Origin: Paractinoplanes brasiliensis | Lineage (GTDB): Bacteria > Actinomycetota > Actinomycetes > Mycobacteriales > Micromonosporaceae | Direction of reading: 5' to 3' | Assembly: GCF_004362215.1 (NCBI RefSeq) | Contig: NZ_SNWR01000001.1 | Coordinates: 6,740,001-6,804,000 of the forward strand | DNA length: 64,000 nt | In this document: in pieces, positions 33,822 to 42,234 of the stretch | How the letters are laid out: each line of letters starts with the position of its first letter | Position numbering within the stretch: the stretch's first letter is position 1 | Translations under genes and position numbers: made by a program | Notes under the pieces: model-generated | Seen by the model: only the letters and a program-made list of their open reading frames with translations | The model's database searches: none | Told to the model about the DNA's origin: nothing

Positions 33822-34724
33822 TCATCGGGTCCAGGAGGGGTCGACGGCGGATTTGAGGATCGGTAGGAAACGGTCGACCGCGGCGGGTCTGGCTCGGCCG
33901 GCTGCTGTTGCGGCGTAGATCCGGCGGGTCGGCTCGTCGTCGCGGTGCAGGCGTAGCAGGGCCACGTCGGCTGGTTTGCCGCGCATGGCCAGGGCCGGTA
34001 CCAGCGCCACGCCCAGGCCGGCGGCCACGCAGCCCAGCTTGCCGGTCCACTCGGCGGCCACGATGTCGATGCGTGGGCTGAAACCGGTGGGCAGGGCCGC
34101 GCGCAGCAGGGTCGGCTCGGCTTCGGCGGAACCGGCGATGAACGGGTCGTCGGCCAGTTCGGCGAGATTCACCGTGCGACGCCGGGCCAGGCGGTGGTCG
34201 CGGGCCACGGCCACCAGCAGCCGTTCGTCGAGCACATGGTGCAGGTCGAAACGCGTGGTGTCGATCGGGCCGGCCGGCGATTCGCTCACGATGGCGATGT
34301 CGGCCTCGCCCGCGGCCAGCCGTTCCAGCAGCGCCGGGGTCAGGCCCTCGACAAGACTCAAGGCGATTTCCCCGTACGCGTCCCGAAAGCGCGACAGCGC
34401 CCGGGGAACAAGCGCCGCGACGGCCGTCGGGAAGGCGCCCACTCGCAGCCGGCCGGTGCCAACCGTACGCACGTCGTCCACCGCGCGCCGGGCGGCGCCG
34501 AGCCGGTCGAGGATCGCGTCGGCGTGCGGGAGAAGCGCACGACCCTCCTCGGTCAGCGTGACCCCGCGGGGCAGACGGTCGAAGACAGCCGCCCCGATCT
34601 CGGACTCCAGCGCCGCGATCTGCCGGGACACGGCCGACTGCGTGTACCGCAATCGCCGCGCGGCCGCCGTGATCGAGCCCGAGTGGGCAACGGTGCGGAA
34701 CACGTCCAGCAGCGCGGTATCCAT
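33822..34724 (-). CDS. LysR family transcriptional regulator
   Basis: A 300-residue LysR regulator. The N-terminal winged helix (VFRTVAHSGSITAAARRLRY, TQSAVSRQIAALE) is textbook, followed by an effector-binding domain of periplasmic-binding-protein type (RLRVGAFPTAVAALVPRAL, DIAIVSESPAGPI). The ATG at 34724 is 42-72 bp from the divergently oriented Rid gene, the classic arrangement in which LysR controls its neighbour. Effector unknown; an amino-acid-derived imine/enamine metabolism signal would fit the Rid partner. Confidence 0.9.
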   Translation of the reverse strand: MDTALLDVFRTVAHSGSITAAARRLRYTQSAVSRQIAALESEIGAAVFDRLPRGVTLTEEGRALLPHADAILDRLGAARRAVDDVRTVGTGRLRVGAFPTAVAALVPRALSRFRDAYGEIALSLVEGLTPALLERLAAGEADIAIVSESPAGPIDTTRFDLHHVLDERLLVAVARDHRLARRRTVNLAELADDPFIAGSAEAEPTLLRAALPTGFSPRIDIVAAEWTGKLGCVAAGLGVALVPALAMRGKPADVALLRLHRDDEPTRRIYAATAAGRARPAAVDRFLPILKSAVDPSWTR

Positions 34725-34796
34725 GACGCGGCAGCATCGCACACATGCGCGACATTCGCTGGTGGCATGGCAGCCGACGGCCTTAACGTCATCCGC

Positions 34797-35216
34797 ATGA
34801 AAGTGACGCTCGACAATCCCGCCGGGGTGGCCGCTCCGTTCGGCGACCGCTTCGCCCATGTCGCCCGCGTCGACCTGCCCACCGGCGCGCTGCTGATGCT
34901 GGCCGGCCAGGTCGCGGTCGACGACAACGGCGACGTGGTGGCCCCCGGAGACGCGGGCAAGCAAGCCGAACGCATCTTCGAGATCGTCGAGGGGTTGCTG
35001 ACGGCCCACGGCGCTTCGCCGGCCGACGTGCTCCACATCCGCACGTTCATGACCAGTCTGGACGATCTGGCCGCGTACGGAGCCGTACGTCGTCGGCTGT
35101 TCCCGAAGCCGCCCGCGAGCACCACTGTCGAGGTGAGCCGACTGTTCCTGCCCGGCGCGGTGCTCGAAGTGGAGCTGACCGCAGTCGCCCAGCCCAACAT
35201 CACCCGGCCCGCATAG
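34797..35216 (+). CDS. RidA/YjgF family protein (reactive intermediate deaminase)
   Basis: A 139-residue Rid-family protein from ATG 34797 (an in-frame ATG at 34767 is possible). Family blocks are MLAGQVAVDDNGDVV, QAERIFEIVEGLLTAHGASP, DVLHIRTFMTS and a C-terminal VEVSRLFLPGAVLEVELTAV. The Arg in IRTF matches the conserved Arg (R105 in RidA) needed for imine/enamine hydrolysis. It probably removes reactive enamines or acts on a related substrate under control of the divergent LysR gene. No clear ribosome site precedes either start. Confidence 0.88.
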   Translation: MKVTLDNPAGVAAPFGDRFAHVARVDLPTGALLMLAGQVAVDDNGDVVAPGDAGKQAERIFEIVEGLLTAHGASPADVLHIRTFMTSLDDLAAYGAVRRRLFPKPPASTTVEVSRLFLPGAVLEVELTAVAQPNITRPA

Positions 35217-35283
35217 CCCGCCTGCACGCACCGCCCGCCTGCACGCACCGCCCGCCCGCACGCACCGCCCGCCCGCACGCACA
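35216..35283. repeat. 17-bp tandem repeat, 4 copies
   Basis: GCCCGCCTGCACGCACC at 35216-35232 recurs at 35233, 35250 and 35267 with a C/T and a final-base variation. It starts right at the Rid stop codon. It is a short minisatellite. Confidence 0.88.
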
Positions 35284-35352
35284 GCCCGCCCTCCCTGGGG
35301 GCCACCGCCACCTGCGATTTTACCGGGATCCGCCGCCGTCCGCGGGGTGGCC

Positions 35353-35378
35353 TGTGGACAACCCTGGAATGTGGATAA
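35353..35378. other. Pair of DnaA-box-like sequences
   Basis: TGTGGACAA (35353-35361) and TGTGGATAA (35370-35378), 17 bp apart in the same orientation, are the complements of TTGTCCACA and TTATCCACA, the preferred actinobacterial and E. coli DnaA boxes. The pair sits in a non-coding gap before selB. Confidence 0.5.
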
Positions 35379-35465
35379 CTCAAACGATCACCCGAACGGG
35401 CCGATAATGGCGTTGCTCGGCTGCACGAGGCGCCGGCGGAATCAGGAAGGGCAGACCAATGAAGG

Positions 35466-37343
35466 TCAGCGGAGACGACGGCGGTCGTCGGGGAGGCGTT
35501 CCGTCAGGTTGCGGCGGTCCAGGAGTTCGAGGAGCGGCACGGCCACCCGGCGGGTGGTATCGAGGGCGCGCCGGGCCTCGCTCAGGGTGAACGGCTGCGG
35601 CAGGGCGGCCAGGGCTTCGCCGGCGGCCTCGACCGAGCCGGCGGCCAGCACGACCTGGGGCGCCAGCTGGATGACGAGTCCGTTGCGGGCGGCGGCGGCC
35701 AGCTGGCGCGGGCCTAGGCCGAGGGCGGTCAGGTTGTTGGCCTCGGGGGCGGCGAAGGGACCCAGGCCGTCGAAAGCCTTGGCTACCAACGCGACCAACT
35801 CCTCGGGCGGCCCGGACGGGCCCGCGGCGACCCGGCCGGCGAGGATGGTGAGCGGGGGCCGGACGAGGGCGGTCACGAGGGCGCGGTCGGGCAGGCCGAG
35901 GCGGTGCCTGAGGGCCTCGATCGGCATTCCTGGTTCCAGGGGATGCTCGCGTTGATAGGTGGCGACCTCGTCGGGCAGACGGTCACCGAGTGACGCCCAG
36001 TGGGCGGGGTTGGCATACCAGTCGCCGGCCACCGGAGTGGCGGGCGCCTCGCCGGTGATCGGAGCGGTGGGTGCTTCGTCGGTGATCGGAGCGGTGGACG
36101 CTTCGTCGGCCATCGGGACGGTGGGCGCTTCGCCGGGCATCGGGACGGTGGGCGCTTCGCCGGGCACGGGAGCAGTGGGCGCGGGGAGGGGGACGCCCAT
36201 GGCGGCCAGGTCGGGGGCTCGGATCAGGAGGCGGCGGGTCAGTTCACTGTCGAGGGAAGGACGGCCGTCGAGTGTGGTCAGCACGACGGCTCGGGCGGCG
36301 GCCGCGCCGCGGCGTTTGAGGCCGGGTGGGGCCACGTCGAGGACGGTCACACCGCCGGCCACGTGGTGGCGGCCGGGATCGCGAAGCAGCAGGCGGTCGC
36401 CGATGCGCAGGGGGAGGGGGCGGGGCAGGCGGAGCCGGGCGGTGTCGGGGCCGAGCGGGCGGACCCGTACGGGAACGGCGGCCGAGCCGGCGTGCAGCGT
36501 CACCGTGGCCGGCAAGGCGGCCACCGGGTCGCCGTGCAGGCGGACGTCGATCAGGTCGGTGGGGCGGAAACGGCCGGGGGTGAGCAGGGCGTCGCCGCGG
36601 CCCACTTCGTCGCGGGCCGTGCCGCGCAGGTTGACGGCGACGCGCGCGACGGCGTTGACCGAGTCGACGGTCTTTCCCAGGGACTGCAGACCCCGTACGC
36701 GGACCATGCCGTCGCCGAGGGTCAGCTCGTCGCCGGTGCGCAGCGTTCCCGCGCCCAGCGTGCCGGTCACCACCGTGCCCGCGCCCTTGACCGTGAAGGC
36801 GCGGTCGATCCACAAACGCACCGGCGCCGAAACGTCCGGCGCGGGTAGCGAGGCGATCAAAGAGGCGAGCGCGGCCCGCAGATCGTCGAGGCCCGCACCG
36901 GTCACGCCGCTGACGGCCACGGTGGGTACGGCTCCGAGCGGCGACGAAGCGATTTCGGCTCGGGCGGCTTCCAGGGCGGGACCGGGGTCGGCCAGGTCGC
37001 TTCGGGTCACGACGAGCAGGCCGTGCCGGACGTCGAGGGCCGTCAGCGCCGCCAGGTGCTCGGCCGATTGGGGCATCCAGCCCTCGTCGGCGGCCACCAC
37101 GATCATCGCCGCGGGGACGGGGCCGATGCCGGCCAGCATGTTGGGGACGAAACGCTCGTGGCCGGGGACGTCGACGAAAGCCACGGTCTCGCCCGAGCCG
37201 AGTGTCGTCCACGCGAAGCCGAGGTCGATGGTCATGCCGCGGCGGCGTTCCTCGGCCCAGCGGTCGGGTTCCATGCCGGTGAGCGCCCGCACCAGCGTCG
37301 ACTTGCCGTGGTCGACGTGCCCGGCGGTGGCGACGACGTGCAC
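35466..37343 (-). CDS. selB: Selenocysteine-specific elongation factor
   Basis: A 625-residue SelB that carries Sec-tRNA to UGA codons next to a SECIS hairpin. G motifs: GHVDHGKSTL, DVPGHERF and TRSD (the usual NKxD place). An EF-Tu-like domain 2 follows (GTVVTGTLGAGTLRTGDELT), then C-terminal winged helices (PFTLSEARRALDTTRRVAVP, LLELLDRRNLTERL). An unusual Pro/Thr/Glu-rich insertion of about 60 residues (GEAPTVPMPGEAPTVPM, repeated about every 9 residues) separates the domains. The start is GTG 37343, one base after the selA stop, so selA-selB are coupled. Confidence 0.94.
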   Translation of the reverse strand: MHVVATAGHVDHGKSTLVRALTGMEPDRWAEERRRGMTIDLGFAWTTLGSGETVAFVDVPGHERFVPNMLAGIGPVPAAMIVVAADEGWMPQSAEHLAALTALDVRHGLLVVTRSDLADPGPALEAARAEIASSPLGAVPTVAVSGVTGAGLDDLRAALASLIASLPAPDVSAPVRLWIDRAFTVKGAGTVVTGTLGAGTLRTGDELTLGDGMVRVRGLQSLGKTVDSVNAVARVAVNLRGTARDEVGRGDALLTPGRFRPTDLIDVRLHGDPVAALPATVTLHAGSAAVPVRVRPLGPDTARLRLPRPLPLRIGDRLLLRDPGRHHVAGGVTVLDVAPPGLKRRGAAAARAVVLTTLDGRPSLDSELTRRLLIRAPDLAAMGVPLPAPTAPVPGEAPTVPMPGEAPTVPMADEASTAPITDEAPTAPITGEAPATPVAGDWYANPAHWASLGDRLPDEVATYQREHPLEPGMPIEALRHRLGLPDRALVTALVRPPLTILAGRVAAGPSGPPEELVALVAKAFDGLGPFAAPEANNLTALGLGPRQLAAAARNGLVIQLAPQVVLAAGSVEAAGEALAALPQPFTLSEARRALDTTRRVAVPLLELLDRRNLTERLPDDRRRLR

Positions 37344-37344
37344 G

Positions 37345-38910
37345 TCAGGCCCCCTGGCCGGCGGCAAGGACAGGCCCGGTGGGGGCAGGGCCAGTGGGAG
37401 CGGCAGGGCCGGTGGGGGCAGGGCTGGTGGCGGCGGGGTTTGCGGGAGCGGCGGGGCCTATGGCGGCGGGGCCAATGGGAGCGGCGGGGCCGATGGCGGC
37501 GGGGCCAATGGGAGCGGCAGGGCCTATGGCGGCGGGGCCAATGGGAGCGGCAGGGCTGGTGGGGGCGGGGTCTGCGGGAGCGGCAGGGCCTGCGGGAAGG
37601 GCAGGGCCGGTGTATGGGGCTGCCTGGCCGGCGACGGCGATCACCATGTCGGCGAGTACCGGGTCGGACTCCGGTGGGACGCAGCGCAGGTCGAGGAGGA
37701 GACGGCCACGGTCGATGCGGCCGAGTACTGGTGTGGGGGCGGTGCGCAGCGGGGCCGCGTACGGGGAAGGCAGGGAGAGCGACCACGACGGGAGGGTGAC
37801 CTCGGGGGCGCCGCCGCCACCCACTACCGCGGACGATTCGACCAGCTCGACCGGGACGTGGGCGGCGGTCAGGAGGGCCACGACGCGGGCGGTGCGTTGG
37901 CGCAGAGCCGTGGGGGAGATCCGCAGCGCGTCCCAAGTCGGGGTGGAGGGGGCGGTCAGGGTGGCCTGCAGGGCGGCGAGGGTCAGCTTGTCGACGCGCA
38001 GGGCGCGGGCCAGGGGGTGGCGGCGCAACTGGTTGACCAGCGGCGCCGAGCCGAGCAGCAGGCCGGCTTGCGGCCCGCCGAGCAGCTTGTCGCCGCTGGC
38101 GATCACCAGGGCGGCGCCGGAGGTGAGGGTGGTGGCGGCGTCGGGTTCGCCGGGCAGCAGCGGGTCGGGGGCGAGCAGGCCCGAGCCGATGTCGGCGATG
38201 ACCGGTGTGCCCAGAGCGGCCAGCTCGGGAACGGACGCGGCGCTGGTGAAGCCCCGTACGACGAAATTGGAGGGATGCACCTTGAGGATGAACCCGGTCG
38301 ACGGGCCGATCGCACGCTCGTAATCCTGGGCGGAGGTGCGGTTGGTCGTGCCCACCTCGCGCAGGCGGGCGCCGGTCGACTCGAGCAGGTCGGGCAGCCG
38401 GAAACCGTCGCCGATCTCCACCATCTCGCCGCGGCTGACGATGATCTCGCGTCCGCCGCCGGCCAGCGCTGTGGCGGCGAGGACCAGGGCGGCGGCGCCG
38501 TTGTTGACGACGTGCACGTCCTCGGCGGCGGGCACGGCGCGTTGCAGGGCGGCCAGTGCCGTACGTCCCCGTTTGGCGCGGCGGCCGGTGGCGAGGTCGA
38601 GTTCCACGTCGGTGTGCCCGGCCGCTTCGACCACGGCGGCGCGCGCGGCGGGGGAGAGCGCGGCGCGGCCCAGGTTGGTGTGCAGGACGACCCCGGTCGC
38701 GTTCAGCACCGGGCGCAGACCGCCGGGCAGGGCGGCCAGGACGGCGCCGACCACCTCGTCCGGTTTCAGGGAACCATCCCGTACGCGTTGAAGCGTCGCC
38801 ACCACCGCGGCCTTGACCGCGGCCCGGCCCTCGGTCTCCGTCGCGGCCACGAGCCGGGGATCGGCCAGCACCGCGTCGGTCCGCGGAACGTGCCGCCGGG
38901 GATCCACCAT
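37345..38910 (-). CDS. selA: L-seryl-tRNA(Sec) selenium transferase
   Basis: A 521-residue SelA converting Ser-tRNA-Sec to Sec-tRNA-Sec with selenophosphate and PLP. Conserved blocks are RPVLNATGVVLHTNLGRAAL, VNNGAAALVL, REIIVSRGEMVEIGDGFRLP and the PLP lysine in IASGDKLLGGPQAG. The core ends near residue 445. It is followed by about 75 residues of Pro/Ala/Gly repeats (PIGPAAIGPAA units, 33-bp period at DNA level), which normal SelA lacks. It is coupled to selB by a 1-bp gap. The start is an ATG at 38910. Confidence 0.94.
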   Translation of the reverse strand: MVDPRRHVPRTDAVLADPRLVAATETEGRAAVKAAVVATLQRVRDGSLKPDEVVGAVLAALPGGLRPVLNATGVVLHTNLGRAALSPAARAAVVEAAGHTDVELDLATGRRAKRGRTALAALQRAVPAAEDVHVVNNGAAALVLAATALAGGGREIIVSRGEMVEIGDGFRLPDLLESTGARLREVGTTNRTSAQDYERAIGPSTGFILKVHPSNFVVRGFTSAASVPELAALGTPVIADIGSGLLAPDPLLPGEPDAATTLTSGAALVIASGDKLLGGPQAGLLLGSAPLVNQLRRHPLARALRVDKLTLAALQATLTAPSTPTWDALRISPTALRQRTARVVALLTAAHVPVELVESSAVVGGGGAPEVTLPSWSLSLPSPYAAPLRTAPTPVLGRIDRGRLLLDLRCVPPESDPVLADMVIAVAGQAAPYTGPALPAGPAAPADPAPTSPAAPIGPAAIGPAAPIGPAAIGPAAPIGPAAIGPAAPANPAATSPAPTGPAAPTGPAPTGPVLAAGQGA

Positions 38911-39086
38911 GCAGCAGAAGTTACTCGCCCCGGCCGCGCGTACGGGTTGGGGACGCAGGGCGGGCCGGCCGAGGCCGGGTTCCGCGACCCGGTCGTGGCC
39001 GCCGACACCGGGCTCAACCTGGTGCTTGCCGCCGGCAAATGATGGTCGGACGTATAGGGCGTGCCCTTCGGGGTACGCCCTCCGCC

Positions 39087-39725
39087 ATGCCGATGATGTT
39101 CGCGAACCGGGACGAGGCCGGGCGCCTGCTGGCCGAGGCGGTCGCCGACCAGGTGCGCAAACACCCCGGGCCCGCCCCGTTGGTGCTCGCGCTGCCGCGT
39201 GGCGGCGTGCCGGTCGCCGTCCGGGTCGCAGCCCGGGTCGGCGGCGAGCTCGACATGGTGATCGCCCGCAAGATCGCCGCGCCGCACCGGCCCGAGTTCG
39301 GGGTGGGCGCGATCGCCGAGGACGGGCCGCCGGTCTTCGATGATTGCGTGGACCCGGACGCCCTCGCCGGGGTGGTCGCCGCGGAGCGCGTCGAGCTGGC
39401 CCGCCGCGTCCGTGCCTACCGTGGTGATCGGCCGCCGCCCGACCCGACCGGCCGTGAGGTGGTCGTGGTCGACGACGGGCTCGCTACCGGCGTCACCGCG
39501 CGCGCAGCCCTGCAGTGGCTCGGCGAGTCGCACCCGAGCCGGCTGATCTTCGCCGCGCCGGTGTGCTCACCGCAGGCCCGGGACAAGCTGGCCGCCGAGG
39601 CGGACGCGGTGATCTGCCTGAGCGCTCCGCCTGAGTTCCGCGCGGTCGGGCAGTGGTACGTGGACTTCGACCAGCTCACCGACGCCGACGTCGAGCAGGC
39701 GATGCGAGGCTTCGCTCACACCTGA
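39087..39725 (+). CDS. Phosphoribosyltransferase family protein
   Basis: A 212-residue PRTase of type I fold. The PRPP-binding loop reads VVVVDDGLATGVTARAA, matching the E/D-D-G-x-x-T-G-x-T motif. The N-terminal hood includes LALPRGGVPVAVRVAARVGG. Proteins of this subgroup often sit beside dienelactone-hydrolase domains and act as stress-associated PRTases; the substrate is unknown. ATG 39087 is chosen because homology starts at FANRDEAG. The MFS exporter follows 45 bp later, but the two are separated by a likely operator. Confidence 0.88.
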   Translation: MPMMFANRDEAGRLLAEAVADQVRKHPGPAPLVLALPRGGVPVAVRVAARVGGELDMVIARKIAAPHRPEFGVGAIAEDGPPVFDDCVDPDALAGVVAAERVELARRVRAYRGDRPPPDPTGREVVVVDDGLATGVTARAALQWLGESHPSRLIFAAPVCSPQARDKLAAEADAVICLSAPPEFRAVGQWYVDFDQLTDADVEQAMRGFAHT

Positions 39726-39734
39726 CCGGCGCTA

Positions 39735-39769
39735 TGTACGGTCGTACACATCGTATGTACGCTCGTACG
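39735..39769. promoter_or_regulatory. Tandem palindromic operator before the MFS gene
   Basis: TGTACGGTCGTACA (39735-39748) is a perfect palindrome, repeated 21 bp later as TGTACGCTCGTACG (39756-39769), which ends one base before the MFS ATG at 39771. Two helical turns between copies suggest a dimeric TetR/PadR/MarR-type repressor binding cooperatively. No gene for it is adjacent. Confidence 0.65.
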
Positions 39770-39770
39770 C

Positions 39771-40970
39771 ATGAGAAAGGCGCGCGCCGCTGTTGCGGCC
39801 CTGTTCCTCACCAACGGCGCGGTGTTCTTCAACATCGTGCCGCGCTTCCCGCAGATCAAAGCCGACCTCGGAGTCAGCAACGTCGTCTTCGGCACGGCCC
39901 TGGCCGCCATGCCCGTCGGCGCCCTGCTCGCGGGCCTGCTGGCCGGCGCCGCCATCCGGTGGCTCGGCTCGGCCAAGGTCGCCTCGTTCGGCATCGTCCT
40001 GCTCACCGCGGCCACGCTCGCGATCCCGTTCGCGCCGCACTGGCTCGTCTTCGCCGCCGCGATGTTCCTGATCGGCGCGCTCGACTCCATCGTCGACGTC
40101 GCGCAGAACGCCCACGGCCTGCGGGTCCAGCGCCTCTACGGCCGCTCGATCCTCAACTCGCTGCACGGCGTCTGGAGCATCGGCGCCGTGCTCGGCGGCC
40201 TCATGGGCTCCGCCGCCGCCGGGCTCAAGCTGCCCCTCAGCGTGCACCTCACCATCTCGGCCGTCCTGTTCAGCGCCGTCGCCCTGATCGCGTTCCGCTA
40301 CCTGCTGCCCGGCCCCGAGGACGCCGAACGCTCGGAGACGCCGGCGAGCTCGCCCGGGGCTCGCTTCACCGGCACCGCCATCCGCATGCTGGCCGCCCTC
40401 GGCGTGCTGGCCGCCGCCGGCGCGCTGGTCGAGGACGCCGGCTCGTCATGGGGTGCGTTGTTCTTCACCGAGGACCTGCGCACCGGGGCCGCCACCGCCG
40501 GCCTGGCCGTCGTCGCCCTGCAGACCGCCATGACCGTCGGCCGCCTCCTGGGCGACCGCGTGGTCGACCGCTTCGGCCAGCGCACAGTCGTCCGCGCCGG
40601 TGGAGCCGTCGCCGCCGTCGGGATGGGCCTGGCGCTCGCGTTCCCGTCCGTGCCGTCCGCGCTCGCCGGTTTCGCCCTGGCCGGCCTCGGCGTCGCCACC
40701 CTCGTGCCCGCGGCCATGCACACCGCCGACGAACTGCCCGGCCTGCCACCCGGCACCGGTTTGACCATCGTCAGCTGGCTGCTGCGCGGTGGGTTCCTGC
40801 TCTCCCCGCCGTTGGTGGGTTACGTGGCCGACCTGTCCAGCCTGCGTGTGGGTCTGCTCAGCGTCGTCGCGGCCGGGCTGATCACGCTGACGCTGGGCCG
40901 GGTGCTGGTCAACCGCCCAACCACAACCACACCCCAGCCGTACGCCGAGTCGACCCTCCAACCGCACTAG
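39771..40970 (+). CDS. MFS transporter
   Basis: A 399-residue major facilitator with 12 predicted helices: FGTALAAMPVGALLAGLLAG in TM2, RSILNSLHGVWSIGAVLGGL in the middle, and GLTIVSWLLRGGFLLSPPLV near the end. The TM4-5 sequence FLIGALDSIVDVAQNAHGLRV resembles the sugar/fucose-permease-like exporter branch (YbjJ-type). No ribosome site lies upstream of the ATG at 39771, and the palindromic operator abuts it, so the message is probably leaderless and repressor-controlled. Confidence 0.88.
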   Translation: MRKARAAVAALFLTNGAVFFNIVPRFPQIKADLGVSNVVFGTALAAMPVGALLAGLLAGAAIRWLGSAKVASFGIVLLTAATLAIPFAPHWLVFAAAMFLIGALDSIVDVAQNAHGLRVQRLYGRSILNSLHGVWSIGAVLGGLMGSAAAGLKLPLSVHLTISAVLFSAVALIAFRYLLPGPEDAERSETPASSPGARFTGTAIRMLAALGVLAAAGALVEDAGSSWGALFFTEDLRTGAATAGLAVVALQTAMTVGRLLGDRVVDRFGQRTVVRAGGAVAAVGMGLALAFPSVPSALAGFALAGLGVATLVPAAMHTADELPGLPPGTGLTIVSWLLRGGFLLSPPLVGYVADLSSLRVGLLSVVAAGLITLTLGRVLVNRPTTTTPQPYAESTLQPH

Positions 40971-40987
40971 GCCGAACCCGCTGTGCC

Positions 40988-41140
40988 TCGCGAGCGCCGT
41001 GCGGGGCCGGGGCCGTAGCGCGTGACCGGGATGTTCCCGGTGGCCCGCGAGCGTCGTGCGGGGCCGGGGCCGTAGCGCGTGACCGGGATGTTCCCGGTGG
41101 CCCGCGAGCGTCGTGCGGGGCCAGGGCGGTAGCGCGTGAC
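40988..41140. repeat. 57-bp tandem repeat, 3 copies
   Basis: CGCGAGCGTCGTGCGGGGCC opens a unit found at 40989, 41046 and 41103 (57-bp spacing). Copy 3 is truncated. It lies in the gap between the convergent MFS and histidine-kinase genes. Confidence 0.88.
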
Positions 41141-41151
41141 CGGAATGGCGG

Positions 41152-42234
41152 TCATCCGGAAGGCAGCCGGACCGTCACGGTCAACCCTCCCGCGGGCCTG
41201 GCGGTGAGGTCGAGCGTTCCCTCGTGGGCCCGTACGATGCTGTGCACGATGGCCAGGCCCAGGCCGGCCCCGGCGTGCTCGTCGGTGCGGACCCGTTCGG
41301 CCCCCCGGCGGAACGGCTCTGTCAGCCCCGGGATCTGCTCCTGCGGCAGCCTCGGGCCGGTGTTCGAGACCCGCAGCACGCTCGTTTCGTCGCCGGCCTC
41401 GGTGTGGATGGTCACCGTGCCGTCGGCCGGCAGGTTGTGGACGATCGCGTTCTGGACGAGGTTGGTCACCATCCGCGTCAGCAGTTCGGCCGAACCGGCG
41501 ACAGGAGCCACGCCGCCGGTGACCTCCAGGGTGGTTCGGCGCTGCTCGGCCAGCGGCAGGAGCGTCTCGGTGACCTCCTCGGCCACCAGCGACAGGTCGA
41601 CGGCCTCGCGGGCGAAGCTGCCCCGCTCGCCCCGGCCGAGCACCAGCAGCGCCTCGGTCAGCTGGATCGCCCGAGTGTTGGCGGCGTGCAGGCGTTCGAG
41701 GAGTTCGTCCCGGTCGCGTGTGGGGTCCTTGAGGGCGACGTCGAGCAGGGTCCGCGAGATCGCCAGTGGTGTGCGCAGCTCGTGTGAGGCGTTCGCGGAG
41801 AACCGTTTCTGCTCGGCGACGTGGGCTTCGAGCCGATCGAGCATCGAGTCGAACGCGTCGGCCAGCTCCCGGAACTCGTCCCGCCGGCCCCGCAGGCGGA
41901 TCCGGTGGGACAGCGAACCCGTCCCGGCCTGACGGGCAGCGCCGGTGATGCGGGTCAGGGGCGCGAGCATCCGGCCCGCCAGGAACCAGCCGCCGACCAG
42001 CCCGAACGCGAGCAGGAAGGCGATCGCCGCGGCGGCCTTGGGGGCGAACGCGCGCAGCAGCTCGGACCGTACCGGGAAGACCCCGCCGACCGGGACGTGC
42101 GGGCCGGCCGGACGCAGAAGCGCCTGGTCGGGGACGTAACGCAGCAGGAACACCCAGACGGTCGCCAGCAGCAGGCCGCCGGCCAGCATGAGGAAACCGG
42201 CGTAGCTGAGAGTGAGCCGGAACCGTGTGCTCAA
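41152..42234 (-). CDS. Sensor histidine kinase
   Basis: A 360-residue two-component sensor kinase. Two TM segments (FLMLAGGLLLATVWVFLLRY, AIAFLLAFGLVGGWFLAGRM) flank a short extracytoplasmic loop of about 40 residues. A HAMP region follows, then the phospho-accepting His in SANASHELRTPLAIS. The ATP-binding domain has LVQNAIVHN (N box) and AGAGLGLAIVHSI (G box). The TTG start at 42234 overlaps the response-regulator stop (TTGA). It works with the regulator encoded just upstream. Confidence 0.92.
   Translation of the reverse strand: MSTRFRLTLSYAGFLMLAGGLLLATVWVFLLRYVPDQALLRPAGPHVPVGGVFPVRSELLRAFAPKAAAAIAFLLAFGLVGGWFLAGRMLAPLTRITGAARQAGTGSLSHRIRLRGRRDEFRELADAFDSMLDRLEAHVAEQKRFSANASHELRTPLAISRTLLDVALKDPTRDRDELLERLHAANTRAIQLTEALLVLGRGERGSFAREAVDLSLVAEEVTETLLPLAEQRRTTLEVTGGVAPVAGSAELLTRMVTNLVQNAIVHNLPADGTVTIHTEAGDETSVLRVSNTGPRLPQEQIPGLTEPFRRGAERVRTDEHAGAGLGLAIVHSIVRAHEGTLDLTARPAGGLTVTVRLPSG

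Noticed and set aside
32974..34755. A 593-codon minus-strand frame over the 36-bp repeat and the LysR gene
   Set aside because: It is low-complexity repeat translation followed by a wrong frame of the LysR gene.
38813..39343. Plus-strand frame over the selA start and phosphoribosyltransferase gene
   Set aside because: It is in the wrong frame relative to the phosphoribosyltransferase and antisense to selA.
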